64,000 bases of DNA from NCBI RefSeq assembly GCF_026151395.1, contig NZ_JAMQPV010000002.1, forward strand, positions 248,001-312,000, written 5' to 3'. Numbering within the stretch: position 1 is the stretch's first letter; the number at the start of each line of letters is the position of its first letter. The position numbers were made by a program, and so were the translations under genes. Below are positions 26,521-36,389 of the stretch, piece after piece. The stretch is from Leptospira limi. GTDB taxonomy: Bacteria; Spirochaetota; Leptospiria; Leptospirales; Leptospiraceae. The notes under the pieces were generated by a model. The model was not told where the DNA came from. It worked only from the letters and a program-made list of their open reading frames with translations, and did not search any database.

Positions 26521-28464
26521 ATGTTTGTGCTTTTTTTTAGAAAAACATTCTGGTTTGGAATTCTTTTCCTTTGCGCGATCCCAATAGAAGCCCTACCCCT
26601 CTCCATCGAGGAAACAAATAATTATAGAGACATAGGAAGGTATTTTGAGTTTACGATCCCGAGTAACCCAGAAGTGACTCTAGAAGAAATTTCAAAACAG
26701 GAAACACTCTGGAAACCCAATCCTAAAAATGTGATTTCGTTCCCTAGATCCAAAAACCCCGTTTGGTTAAAAGTAACACTAATCCATTATGGAAACTTTC
26801 CTCACACTTTCTTTTTGCACCTATCGAATCCCGTGGTGGACCTTTTCGAATTGCATTCAGAAATCAATGGAAAATGGAACACACAATGGTCAGGTGAACA
26901 GGTATTACAAAAGAATAAGCCAATTTATTCCCATTTATCAGCTTTCCCGATTACATTATCAGCAAATGAAACAAGGACGATTTATTTAAAGATCAGATCG
27001 GACAATCCAATCTTTAGTTTTGCATCAATTTATAATTCGAGAACCTTTATCGCCTATTCCAAAAAACAAGATATATTCTTCGCCGCTTATTTTGGAGCAG
27101 GATTTATGATGTTCCTTTTCAGTCTTTTTTTGGCACATACCCTACGGTATAAAAAGTTCTTTTACTTTTTCTTTTATCTTGCAACTGTCTTATTTCTAAA
27201 CACTTACTCTACTGGATTTATTCAATATTTAGAATTCGGTAATTCCAATACTTGGAAATATTATTTGTTCCCAATTACAATTTATTTTTCATCGATTTTC
27301 GGATTACTTTTTACATTAGAGTTTTTAGAAACCAAAAATAAATATACAAAACTATTCAAAGTAACGTCGAGTTACATTCTCTTATTATTAATCGTGATTC
27401 CAACGATTTCCTTTTTGGATTTACGATTTTTCATGCAACTAACGGTTGTCTTGGTTTCCATATCGCTTTTTTTCACAATCATCATCTCAATCACGACTCT
27501 GTTGAAAAGTAAGAGGAAAATTGAAGTAATATTATTCCTTTTGGCTTTTGGATCATTACTGATTGGAGCATCCTATTATATTTTTACTGTCCAAGGATTT
27601 ATCAAACCATTTCATTTTGCATCTTACTCATTGCCGTTGGGCTCAGCAATGGAAGTATTTTTTCTCTCACTTGCCCTCGTTTTAAGGGTATCCGATTATA
27701 GAAAGTCAAACGAACAAAAACAAGAAATTGATTTACAACTTAAAATTGCGCAGAAACTACAAAATGGATTATTACCAAAAAAAAGAACTCATGCATTAGA
27801 ATACCCCCTTGGTTTTAGATATTTACCAGCAACAGACATTGGAGGAGACTTTGTAGAAATCATTGTAAAAGAAAATGAACTTGGATTATTTTTGTGCGAT
27901 GTGTCTGGGCATGGAATTCCTGCAGCGATGATTGCTTCCATGACTAAAGTTTCATTGGAAATTTGGAATGATACACTAGACAAACCAGCATTAGCTGCTG
28001 AAAAAATAAGAAAATCTCTATTAAGTTCTTTATCTGGCCATTTTTTAAGTGCATTTTTTGTATATATCAATCCAAAAGAAAACACACTCCGTATAGCAAA
28101 TGCAGGCCATTTACCCCTCCTTCACCTAGACCGAGAGGGAAAAATCACTACGTATACTAGTTACGGTAGAGCCATAAATGAATTCATTAAATCGGATATG
28201 ATCGAAAAAAGTTTCCCCCTTCCAAAAGAAGGAACCTTCATTTTATTTACTGATGGTGTCATAGAAGCAAGAAATATCAATACCGGAGAACTATTTGGTG
28301 AAGAACGATTTTACAATTTAATCCAAACTCTCGCCAATAAACACCCACAAATCATCTGTGATTCTGTAATCGAAGAAATTCAAAAATTCCAAAAAACTAA
28401 ACGATCAGATGATGATATTACGATTTTAGCTTTATCGATGGATACAGATATTAACTTCGAATGA
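26521..28464 (+). CDS. membrane-anchored SpoIIE-type PP2C phosphatase with 7TMR-DISM sensor
   Basis: A signal segment is followed by an extracytoplasmic 7TMR-DISMED2-type domain (about 25-165) and seven membrane helices (about 180-385). A short coiled-coil linker leads to a SpoIIE/PP2C phosphatase (about 425-645). The metal-site Asp residues are present: TDIGGDFVE, CDVSGHGIPAAM, FTDGVIEAR and SDDDITILAL. Such proteins dephosphorylate anti-sigma-factor antagonists or similar Ser/Thr-phosphorylated switches in response to an outside signal. The ATG at 26521 has AGGAGA 5-6 bases upstream; an ATG at 26431 lacks one and would add a 30-residue polar tail. Confidence 0.88.
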   Translation: MFVLFFRKTFWFGILFLCAIPIEALPLSIEETNNYRDIGRYFEFTIPSNPEVTLEEISKQETLWKPNPKNVISFPRSKNPVWLKVTLIHYGNFPHTFFLHLSNPVVDLFELHSEINGKWNTQWSGEQVLQKNKPIYSHLSAFPITLSANETRTIYLKIRSDNPIFSFASIYNSRTFIAYSKKQDIFFAAYFGAGFMMFLFSLFLAHTLRYKKFFYFFFYLATVLFLNTYSTGFIQYLEFGNSNTWKYYLFPITIYFSSIFGLLFTLEFLETKNKYTKLFKVTSSYILLLLIVIPTISFLDLRFFMQLTVVLVSISLFFTIIISITTLLKSKRKIEVILFLLAFGSLLIGASYYIFTVQGFIKPFHFASYSLPLGSAMEVFFLSLALVLRVSDYRKSNEQKQEIDLQLKIAQKLQNGLLPKKRTHALEYPLGFRYLPATDIGGDFVEIIVKENELGLFLCDVSGHGIPAAMIASMTKVSLEIWNDTLDKPALAAEKIRKSLLSSLSGHFLSAFFVYINPKENTLRIANAGHLPLLHLDREGKITTYTSYGRAINEFIKSDMIEKSFPLPKEGTFILFTDGVIEARNINTGELFGEERFYNLIQTLANKHPQIICDSVIEEIQKFQKTKRSDDDITILALSMDTDINFE

Positions 28465-28481
28465 ACTATTTTGTCAATTTT

Positions 28482-30407
28482 TTAAACCATAGCTTTCCAA
28501 GCTGGGAAGTACAAATCAAATTGAGTTCCAACCCCTACCTTGGAATCAACTAATATCGTTCCTCCCATTTTGGCTAAAATTCCATAAATGATGGAAAGAC
28601 CGAGTCCCGTTCCTTTTCCACCTTTTGTGCTGAAAAATGGATCAAAGATTTTTTCCAATATCTCCTTAGGAATCCCGCTTCCATTGTCTATAAAACTCAG
28701 TTTCCAATATTCAGTGTTTTTCAAAAAACCTACATGAAAAAGTTCTGATTTCTCATATGAAACTTTTGTTAACGAAATTGTGATTTTAGGATTTTGCGAA
28801 TCTTGAAACGCAAATAACGAGTTTTCATATAAATTTGACAAAATCTGAAAAATCTGAATCGGATCTGCTTCAATAAATGCTGACTCATTTCCTAAATCAG
28901 TAAATAGAGTCACTTTATTTGCAGAAACAAATTTCACTTCGTTTAACACCTGCAACAGTTGTTCTCGCAAATCTAATTGTTTAGAAGTAACATGTTCAAT
29001 TTTAGAATAAGTTAAAATTTGTTGGATTAAATTTTTTGCTCGTTCCAATGATTTGGAAATTCCCTCGATCGCAGGAAGGGACCTTTCGATCATTTCATTC
29101 GATGATTCCTTTGACCACTCCGCATTCAAATAGGAAATATAAGCCATCATAGGTGTTAATAAATTATTAAAATCATGTGCAATTCCACCTGCAAATGTGC
29201 CAAGAGCTTCCAATTTTTGAGCTTGTGCATAAGCTCTTTCTAAAACAATTTTTTCGGTGATGTCTTTGGCTTCTAACACAATGTATATTATTTTACCATT
29301 CGCATCATTTAATGGATAAAAATCGCAATCAAAGTATTTTTCACGTCCATCTCTCAATCTATAAGATACAAATACTTCAAATGTTTGATTTTTTAATGCT
29401 AACTTCATCCCATAAGTTAATTTTTTGATAGAATCTTCATTTGAATCGGAGAAGATAGAACTAATCAATTCTAATCCTTGAACATCGGATTCATTGCGCT
29501 CGAAGGATAAAACTGAATTCCGATTCATCCGTATGATGTGACCCTGTATATCTAATAAAAATATAGCTTGTGATGAATTATTGAAGATCCCCTTGAATAA
29601 TTGTTCATTGAGTTGGATAGAATTTTCTAAATCAGAGACATCAGATATGTCATGGATGGTTCCAAAAATACGAAAACGATTTTCATCAAATCGCTCTGCC
29701 TCCAACCATAAATTTACTTTTTTACGACCGTGTTTTGTATTTAAATGTAATAAAAATTCTTTTGAAGTATTTTCGCTGGTGACTTCTTGCCAAATGGATT
29801 CAATTTTTTTCCTTTCCTCAAAATCTAATAAACTCCATACCTTATCCATCAATGGAATTTCATTAAAATCATAACCCAATATTCGATACAATTCCAATGA
29901 CCAAAGGGTATTACTTTCAGGAAATATCACTTCAAAATGACCTAAATGAGAAATCTTTTGTGATCTAGTTAAAATTTCTTCACCATGAACCAACATCTCC
30001 CAAGCTTTTTTCTGTGATTGTTTTAACCTAAGAGCTTCTAACTCTCGATTGACGACAAACGGAAGTTTGATAATGGATGATTTTGGAAGGAATTCAGATG
30101 CTCCTAAATTTAAATATTCAGATGCAGCTTCTTCAGGAATGAATTCCGTAACGAGTATAACTGGTAATTCAGGATTTAATTCTTTGATGCGATGAATCAC
30201 ATACTTGCCATCAAAATCTGGTAAATAATAATCTGAAATCACAAGATCCCAGGACTTGTCTAAAATGGACTTTTCAAATTCAATTTTCCATTCTACCCTT
30301 TCTGACGAGACAATGAATCCAAAATTTTCTAAAACAGATACAATAGCCTTGTAAGAAGCAACTGAATCTTCTACAACTAAGACTTTTATTTTTCTTTGGC
30401 TATCCAT
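28482..30407 (-). CDS. receiver-PAS-histidine kinase hybrid, 641 aa
   Basis: A soluble sensor kinase. A receiver domain (about 7-125, acceptor Asp in [13 protein letters not shown]) is followed by two PAS domains (about 150-265 and 275-395). The HisKA helix carries the His in [14 protein letters not shown], and the HATPase_c has [17 protein letters not shown] and [13 protein letters not shown]. The His-Asp-Phe-Asn-Asn pattern belongs to NtrB-like hybrid kinases. It converges on the SpoIIE phosphatase gene (17 bases apart) and is just upstream of no output gene. Its partner is unknown; the patatin gene lies immediately upstream on the same strand (11 bases). Confidence 0.92.
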   Translation of the reverse strand: MDSQRKIKVLVVEDSVASYKAIVSVLENFGFIVSSERVEWKIEFEKSILDKSWDLVISDYYLPDFDGKYVIHRIKELNPELPVILVTEFIPEEAASEYLNLGASEFLPKSSIIKLPFVVNRELEALRLKQSQKKAWEMLVHGEEILTRSQKISHLGHFEVIFPESNTLWSLELYRILGYDFNEIPLMDKVWSLLDFEERKKIESIWQEVTSENTSKEFLLHLNTKHGRKKVNLWLEAERFDENRFRIFGTIHDISDVSDLENSIQLNEQLFKGIFNNSSQAIFLLDIQGHIIRMNRNSVLSFERNESDVQGLELISSIFSDSNEDSIKKLTYGMKLALKNQTFEVFVSYRLRDGREKYFDCDFYPLNDANGKIIYIVLEAKDITEKIVLERAYAQAQKLEALGTFAGGIAHDFNNLLTPMMAYISYLNAEWSKESSNEMIERSLPAIEGISKSLERAKNLIQQILTYSKIEHVTSKQLDLREQLLQVLNEVKFVSANKVTLFTDLGNESAFIEADPIQIFQILSNLYENSLFAFQDSQNPKITISLTKVSYEKSELFHVGFLKNTEYWKLSFIDNGSGIPKEILEKIFDPFFSTKGGKGTGLGLSIIYGILAKMGGTILVDSKVGVGTQFDLYFPAWKAMV

Positions 30408-30418
30408 GATAGAAATTT

Positions 30419-31282
30419 TTAATTAAACAATCCAAATATGGGCAATTCCATATCTCCTAAAATCTCGGCTTTATGTTTATATGCAGTACCTCGCCCTTCT
30501 GCTAAAGCAAACTTACCTTTGGAAAAATCATTGGGAGATAAATAAGGAGAATTTGTTTCTAATCGGATTAATTTTTTACCTTTCTCTTTTGCTAAAAGTG
30601 TTTTCAAATCCTCTGTTTCGGTTTCAATGATTTGCACTGATGCATCTAACGCCCGCTTCATCATATTTTTACTAACGGGTCTATTGTTGTTAATTTGATG
30701 GATGACAATTCGATCGATGCTTGGATCTAAAATTAATTCTTTAATAGGTTCTCCATCTCCAATGCCTCCATCTAAAAACTCTTGTCCTTGGAATTCTTGC
30801 ACTTCATAAAGGAATGGAAAAGCAATTGATGCCATTACAGCATCTAATACATTCCCTTCAGTGATTAACTCTCTTTTGTTTTTTGATAAATTAGAAACTG
30901 CAATCCCCAATTTGATAGGTAATTCGGAAAATTTTTTATTCCCTAAGTATGGATATAAAATTTTACGAGTTGCTTTCCCTGTCAAAACTCCGCTAGATTG
31001 GTTCCATCCTTTTTTTAAGAGACGGCCGAGCAAAGTTAAGGAATTGCCTTCCCAAAAATCTTTCTTTTTGAGACCCAATACAACGGATTCAAAATCCACC
31101 ATCTCTCTTCCAGTTGCATAGAGTGCACCAATCATGGCACCTGAACTTGATCCAGTGACGATCGCAGGCTTAAATCCAATTTCTTGCAAACCTCTTACAA
31201 AACCTGTGTGAGCAAAAAAACCAAAAAAAGCAGACTTTAAACATAACGCCGAATATTTTTTAGGAAAAATAAGTTCAATCAT
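30419..31282 (-). CDS. patatin-like phospholipase (RssA type)
   Basis: A Ser-Asp dyad lipid acyl hydrolase. The nucleophile motif GSSSG is at 44-48 (Ser46) and the catalytic Asp is in LDGGIGDGEP (Asp171). The usual oxyanion glycine stretch (GGGxxG) near the N terminus is weak here, reading SAFFGFFAHTG, which is odd and may mean a changed oxyanion hole. Length (287) is typical of RssA-like proteins. It is 11 bases before the hybrid kinase and 22 after the P-type ATPase gene, all on the minus strand, so the three are probably co-transcribed. Confidence 0.86.
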   Translation of the reverse strand: MIELIFPKKYSALCLKSAFFGFFAHTGFVRGLQEIGFKPAIVTGSSSGAMIGALYATGREMVDFESVVLGLKKKDFWEGNSLTLLGRLLKKGWNQSSGVLTGKATRKILYPYLGNKKFSELPIKLGIAVSNLSKNKRELITEGNVLDAVMASIAFPFLYEVQEFQGQEFLDGGIGDGEPIKELILDPSIDRIVIHQINNNRPVSKNMMKRALDASVQIIETETEDLKTLLAKEKGKKLIRLETNSPYLSPNDFSKGKFALAEGRGTAYKHKAEILGDMELPIFGLFN

Positions 31283-31304
31283 AAGTAGAATTAGAGATAC
31301 CTTT

Positions 31305-33818
31305 TTAAACGTTTCGAAACCATTTTGATACGGATACTTTTGTTATATCATAGAACAAAACTCCAATAAAAGCAACCAGTATCGCTGAAGAAAATTGTAG
31401 AAAATTGAGTGGAACAAATCGAAACAAACTGTTCATTCCAGGCAAATAGATCGACAGAAGTAAAACTGCGATGGTTCCAATAAATACAATATTGATCATT
31501 GAGTTTCGAATTCGCATCCGACTCCACATCGATTCATGTAAAGAACGATTCGCCAATATCAAAAACAGATTCGAAAATACTAAAGTAACAAATGAGGCTG
31601 TGCTTACCACTTGGTTGTTCGATTCATGATTTAAAAACATATGAGTAAGCCAATAAGTAGAAACAACTGACAACAAGGAGAAGGCTCCTTGGATTAAGGA
31701 TGTAACGAATAGTTCTCTATCCAATAGAGGTTCCGAAGATACTCTTGGTTTCCGTTTCATCAAATCAAATTCCGCATCTTCTTTTTCAAAAACGATCGTA
31801 CATGTTGGATCGATTACCATTTCCATAAATACAATATGAATAGCAGAAAGTACTACAATAGGCCAGTTCAATAAGATTGGTAAAAATGTGATTCCAACGA
31901 TTGGGATGTGCACTCCAATTAAATACCCAAGAGCTTTTTTTAGATTATCAAAAATTTGCCGACCAATACGAACAGATTCTAATATAGAGGAAAAAGAATC
32001 ATCTAACAAGACTATATCGGCAGCTTCCCTTGCGACATCCGTTCCACGTTCTCCCATTGCTACTCCAATGTTAGCAGTTCGTAATGCGGGAGCATCATTA
32101 ACTCCATCTCCTGTCATCGCGACTATTTCACCTTCAGACTTCAGAAATCTAACCAATTTCCATTTATCCTCTGGACTAACCCTGGAAAAAACATTACATT
32201 CTTTTAGTACTTTTTTAAATTCTTGCTCCTCTAAATTGGTGAAATCTTTTCCCGTATATACTAAATCTGAATTCTTTAAACCAATTTGTTTAGCAATATT
32301 TTTTGCTGTTTCTGGATAATCTCCTGTGATCATTATCACACGGATTCCAGACTCATAAGCAGTTTTTACAGCGATTGGTACAATCTCTCTAATTGGATCC
32401 AAAAAAGAAAGTAAACCATACATTTCATACTGAGCTCCGGTTCTTTCTTCCGGAATATTTTTCAAAGGTGTTTTCGATTTTGCGACAGCTAGTACTCGAT
32501 ACCCTTCTTTCGCTAACTCATTTGTTTTGTTTGTCCAATATTTCAAATTTTCCGAATCCAATTGGCATAACTCAAACACTGCCTCTGGTGATCCTTTCGC
32601 ATAACATGAATATTCGTTTTCTTCCTTTAAAACTCGAATCATAGTTAATTGTTCAGGTGTTAACGGAAAATCTTTTATAGACAATAATGATAAATCACCT
32701 TTTTGATGAAAAACATTCATACAATCGGTAATTGCGATGTCCATAGGATCAAAACTCGGATGTTTGGAAGCAAAATATGCAATTTGTATTATGGTTTTTG
32801 AAATATCAGAGACTTCATTTACATGTTCTAAATTTTCTTCGAGACCCTTTGTTGTAATTTTTCCAACTTTCATTTTATTCTTTGTAATAGTGCCTGTTTT
32901 ATCAGAACATAAAACCGTTGCAGCACCCAGAGTTTCAATGATTGATGATCTTCTTACCAATACATTTTTAGTACTCAACCGATATGCACCCAAAGCAAAA
33001 AAGATTGTCATTACTAAAGGTAACTCTTCCGGCATTAACCCTATAGCAAGTGTTAACCCAGACAATAATCCTTGTAACCAAAGGGATTTCACAATTCCAA
33101 AATAAAGAGCAAGTAAAATGCATAAACCAGCAGCAACGAGAAATAGATTTCTAACCAATCTTGCCACCTCAATTTCCAGCAGTGTTTTTCCAACGGTTTC
33201 ATCTGCTATCTTTCTTCCTATTTTACCAATTTCAGTATGATTACCAACTGCGTTTACCCTACAAACACCTTCCCCTGAAACAACAAGAGCTCCACAATAT
33301 ACCGATTGTCCCATTCCCTTATTCACTGGGATCGATTCACCCGTTAGTAACGATTCATCACATGAAAACAATCTGTCAGATAACAATTCAGCATCTGCAG
33401 GGATTCGGTCTCCTTCATTTAGAATGATCAAATCCCCATATACAACATCTTTCCCTTCAATTCGAATGATTTCTCCTTCTCGAATAACGTTCGTTCGTGG
33501 ACTCGCTAAAGAACGTAAGGCAGAAATTGCTGTTTCGGTTTTTTTCTCTTGATAAAATGTAATACAAACAATTCCGATGACTGAGCCTAACAATAATAAG
33601 GCCTCACCTCGGTCTCCCAATAGTAAATATACAATACTAATGGAAATGAGAAGCAGAATCATTGGTTCTGTCACCACTCCAAACAACATCCGAAGGAAAC
33701 CAATTCTTTTGGAGGAACTAATTTCGTTTGCCCCATAAACTGAACGGTTCTTTTTTACCATGTCTAAGGAGAGACCCATTGTGATGTATTCAGAGATTTG
33801 TTTTGGTATTGATTGCAT
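31305..33818 (-). CDS. P-type cation-transporting ATPase (P2, calcium-pump-like), 837 aa
   Basis: Pumps cations across the inner membrane at the cost of ATP. Signatures in order are: actuator TGES (159-162), PEELP in helix M4 (263-267, where calcium pumps have PEGLP), the phosphorylated Asp306 in DKTGT, KGSPE in the nucleotide domain, and TGDGVNDAPAL at the hinge. About ten membrane helices are visible, including six C-terminal. It has no metal-binding N-terminal domain, so it is not a CopA/ZntA type. The M4 Glu and the C-terminal helices suggest Ca2+ or a similar divalent ion; the substrate is inferred. Confidence 0.9.
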   Translation of the reverse strand: MQSIPKQISEYITMGLSLDMVKKNRSVYGANEISSSKRIGFLRMLFGVVTEPMILLLISISIVYLLLGDRGEALLLLGSVIGIVCITFYQEKKTETAISALRSLASPRTNVIREGEIIRIEGKDVVYGDLIILNEGDRIPADAELLSDRLFSCDESLLTGESIPVNKGMGQSVYCGALVVSGEGVCRVNAVGNHTEIGKIGRKIADETVGKTLLEIEVARLVRNLFLVAAGLCILLALYFGIVKSLWLQGLLSGLTLAIGLMPEELPLVMTIFFALGAYRLSTKNVLVRRSSIIETLGAATVLCSDKTGTITKNKMKVGKITTKGLEENLEHVNEVSDISKTIIQIAYFASKHPSFDPMDIAITDCMNVFHQKGDLSLLSIKDFPLTPEQLTMIRVLKEENEYSCYAKGSPEAVFELCQLDSENLKYWTNKTNELAKEGYRVLAVAKSKTPLKNIPEERTGAQYEMYGLLSFLDPIREIVPIAVKTAYESGIRVIMITGDYPETAKNIAKQIGLKNSDLVYTGKDFTNLEEQEFKKVLKECNVFSRVSPEDKWKLVRFLKSEGEIVAMTGDGVNDAPALRTANIGVAMGERGTDVAREAADIVLLDDSFSSILESVRIGRQIFDNLKKALGYLIGVHIPIVGITFLPILLNWPIVVLSAIHIVFMEMVIDPTCTIVFEKEDAEFDLMKRKPRVSSEPLLDRELFVTSLIQGAFSLLSVVSTYWLTHMFLNHESNNQVVSTASFVTLVFSNLFLILANRSLHESMWSRMRIRNSMINIVFIGTIAVLLLSIYLPGMNSLFRFVPLNFLQFSSAILVAFIGVLFYDITKVSVSKWFRNV

Positions 33819-33870
33819 TTTGATTCGAATTTTGGTTTGAATTTTAAATATTTCAGATTAACATTCTAGA

Positions 33871-35220
33871 ATGTGCGATACATCTCTTGCGACTGAAAAA
33901 TTTACAAAAACGCAAAAAAGGATCTTTGCGAAAAACTCGGATAGGGAACCAAATGAAGCCCAATCGATTCTTCATCTGCCTCGAAAGGAGTATCCAAAAA
34001 ATTCGATCTTAAAAACCACCTTCATTGAAATACCACAAACATCCGTTACTTATGAAGTTTTTTTATCAAAACCGTTCCATATGTGGGGCGCCGAAATGGG
34101 AGTGAATGAATTTGGAGTTTGTATTGGAAATGAAGCTGTCTTCACAAAACTCAAAATTCATAAAAAGAATAATGGCTTAACGGGAATGGATTTGATTCGT
34201 TTAGCTCTAGAAAGATCAAAAACAGCAAAAGATGCCTTATTTTTGATTACAGAACTTTTAGAAACATATGGTCAGGACGCTTGTGGTGGATATGAAAACA
34301 AATCATTTTTCTACCACAATAGTTTCATCATTGCAGACAGAACTGATGGTTATGTTTTAGAAACTGCAGATCGATATTGGGTAGCAAAAAAAATTGATTC
34401 GTACTATGCAATTTCCAATGGACTAACAATCGAAAGAGATTTCGAGTATTGTTCTACAAATTTAATTGAAAAATTAAAATATAAATCCAAAGAAGATTTT
34501 TCCTTCAAAGCTTATTTTAGTGATTCTTTTTACACTTATATGAGCCATTGCCATGAAAGGAGAAAGTTACACCAAAAAACTGCAGAACAGTTTCAAAACA
34601 TTCATTCTACTTACGATTCAAAATTGGCAATCGAAACTTTGAAAACACATCTCATTGATACGAATGAATTTGAACCATGTTTTTCATCCATGAAGTCACT
34701 CTGTTTACATGCAACAGGTCCAACAACACCTAACCAAACAAATGGAAGTTTGGTTGTTGAATGGGATACTTCAGAAACTAACCAAGACCCATTACGAATT
34801 TTTTACACTGGTACTTCTACTCCATGTTTGAGTTTATTCAAACCATTCTTTTTTGGTACAAAAAACTTCATCAATGCATCTAGTTTAGATTCCAATGGAA
34901 ACTATGCAGACACATTATGGTGGTTACATGAATCAATAGCAAGAAAATCTAATTTTGATTACCAAGGTGTAAGATCCATTCTTGTTCCAACACTTGTTGG
35001 ACTACAAGATTCCATTTATTCAATGACAAAAGATCCACTTTCCATGCAAAAAAAGGAGGAGATCCAATGGAGGTTTTTGAAGGACCATGTTAACATTCTG
35101 AAAAAAGTAGATGATGAATTATTTGATGCAAAAATCGGTAAGAGCCGATGGCAAAATCCGATTTTTCAACTCTATTGGAATAGCCAAAATCGAAAACTAG
35201 GATTTCGTACTTCCAACTAA
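33871..35220 (+). CDS. secernin-like peptidase C69 family protein
   Basis: An N-terminal-nucleophile-type hydrolase. The protein begins M-C-D-T, so after removal of Met the nucleophile Cys is exposed, as in secernins and C69 dipeptidases. FAKNSDREPNEAQ (about 19-31) and the GMDLIRLALERSKTA and LETADRYWVAKKI segments match the family. Length (449) is close to human secernin (about 420). There is no signal peptide, so it acts in the cytoplasm. The substrate is not known for bacterial secernins. It is divergent from the P-type ATPase and overlaps the convergent glycerate kinase gene by 24 bases. Confidence 0.82.
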   Translation: MCDTSLATEKFTKTQKRIFAKNSDREPNEAQSILHLPRKEYPKNSILKTTFIEIPQTSVTYEVFLSKPFHMWGAEMGVNEFGVCIGNEAVFTKLKIHKKNNGLTGMDLIRLALERSKTAKDALFLITELLETYGQDACGGYENKSFFYHNSFIIADRTDGYVLETADRYWVAKKIDSYYAISNGLTIERDFEYCSTNLIEKLKYKSKEDFSFKAYFSDSFYTYMSHCHERRKLHQKTAEQFQNIHSTYDSKLAIETLKTHLIDTNEFEPCFSSMKSLCLHATGPTTPNQTNGSLVVEWDTSETNQDPLRIFYTGTSTPCLSLFKPFFFGTKNFINASSLDSNGNYADTLWWLHESIARKSNFDYQGVRSILVPTLVGLQDSIYSMTKDPLSMQKKEEIQWRFLKDHVNILKKVDDELFDAKIGKSRWQNPIFQLYWNSQNRKLGFRTSN

Positions 35221-36384
35221 CAGGATCAATATATCATTTACATTGGTGCCAGTGGGTCCAGTCGATACTAAGGCATCTATGTCCTTAAGGATTGGATAAG
35301 AATTGGAATTGAGTAATTCTTTTTTTGGATTCCAACCTTTATTTTCCATTTTATGAATGGAATCATTACCAACAAGCCCGCCTGCAACCTCGGTTGGACC
35401 ATCTGTTCCATCCGTTCCACCAGATAAGAACATCCATTCCCGTTCTGTAGGATGTTCATTGAGTAATATCGAAACCCGAAGTGACGTTTCTTGGTTTCGA
35501 CCGCCGATCCCATCCCCCAAAACAGGACATACCATTTCACCACCTAACACAATCATTTGACTCATCGGTGAATCTAATGCTAATAGAAATTCCTTTTCAA
35601 AGAGATACGATGTCTCTTCTGAAGAACCTGACCAAGTATCACTTAACAATTTTGTCTGGTATCCTAATTTTTTTCCTTCTTCTAAAATTCGATGGATGGA
35701 ACGAGTGAGATTACCCAATATAAAATAATTTGTACTTGGATAAGTTGGTCCTGAAGAAATCGAATTTGGATCATCTCCAATAACATCCGAAATGACCAAG
35801 GTATACACTTCCAAGTCTTCGTTTAGTTCTTTTAAAAGTTTTCCTCCTTTGACTTTCGAATACTTTTTTCTTTCTGAATTGATTTCCTGAATGGATTTCC
35901 CACTCTTTAACAATTGATTTTGAATGTTCGTAAGCTCTCCTAATGACAGGCCATCAACTGGAATTTCGAATAAACTAGATCCTCCTCCAGAAAGTAAAAC
36001 CACAAGTCGATCATTTTTACCCAATTGTTTTAATTGGTCCAAAACTTCGAGAGCATACCGAATTGAATTCTCGTCAGGAATAGGATGGGAAGCCTCTCGG
36101 TATGTCCAAATTAGGTCCTTACCATTTCCTGAATAAACAAATGGTAAATGATTGTACTTCGTTAGGACATAACCTTTGTTCACCGGAAAAAAATCAGAGA
36201 ATGATTTTGCCATGGAGTAAGCAGCTTTACCCAAGGAAAATACAAATTGTTTTTTTGATTGGTCGGATAGTTTCTCCACCAATTCGAGGTTTCCATTACT
36301 AAATTCTTGGAACAATTCCTTTGGACTTGCTGCATTTATCCCTTGATGAAATAAATAAAGTATATCATCTCGAAGCGATTCCAA
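35197..36384 (-). CDS. glycerate 2-kinase (MOFRL/GckA family)
   Basis: Phosphorylates D-glycerate to 2-phosphoglycerate; old annotations call it hydroxypyruvate reductase TtuD. The N-terminal DUF4147 part shows LSGGGSSLFE (about 128-137), the Lys-containing NSERKKYSKVKGGKLL and SDVIGDDPNSISSGPTYPS. The C-terminal MOFRL domain shows GGRNQETSL and SGGTDGTDGPT. The start is a TTG, with AGGAAA overlapping the upstream stop (5 bases between genes), so it is coupled to the FAD/Fe-S gene. Its 3' end overlaps the secernin gene by 24 bases on the other strand. Confidence 0.9.
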   Translation of the reverse strand: MESLRDDILYLFHQGINAASPKELFQEFSNGNLELVEKLSDQSKKQFVFSLGKAAYSMAKSFSDFFPVNKGYVLTKYNHLPFVYSGNGKDLIWTYREASHPIPDENSIRYALEVLDQLKQLGKNDRLVVLLSGGGSSLFEIPVDGLSLGELTNIQNQLLKSGKSIQEINSERKKYSKVKGGKLLKELNEDLEVYTLVISDVIGDDPNSISSGPTYPSTNYFILGNLTRSIHRILEEGKKLGYQTKLLSDTWSGSSEETSYLFEKEFLLALDSPMSQMIVLGGEMVCPVLGDGIGGRNQETSLRVSILLNEHPTEREWMFLSGGTDGTDGPTEVAGGLVGNDSIHKMENKGWNPKKELLNSNSYPILKDIDALVSTGPTGTNVNDILILLVGSTKS

Positions 36385-36389
36385 GAGTT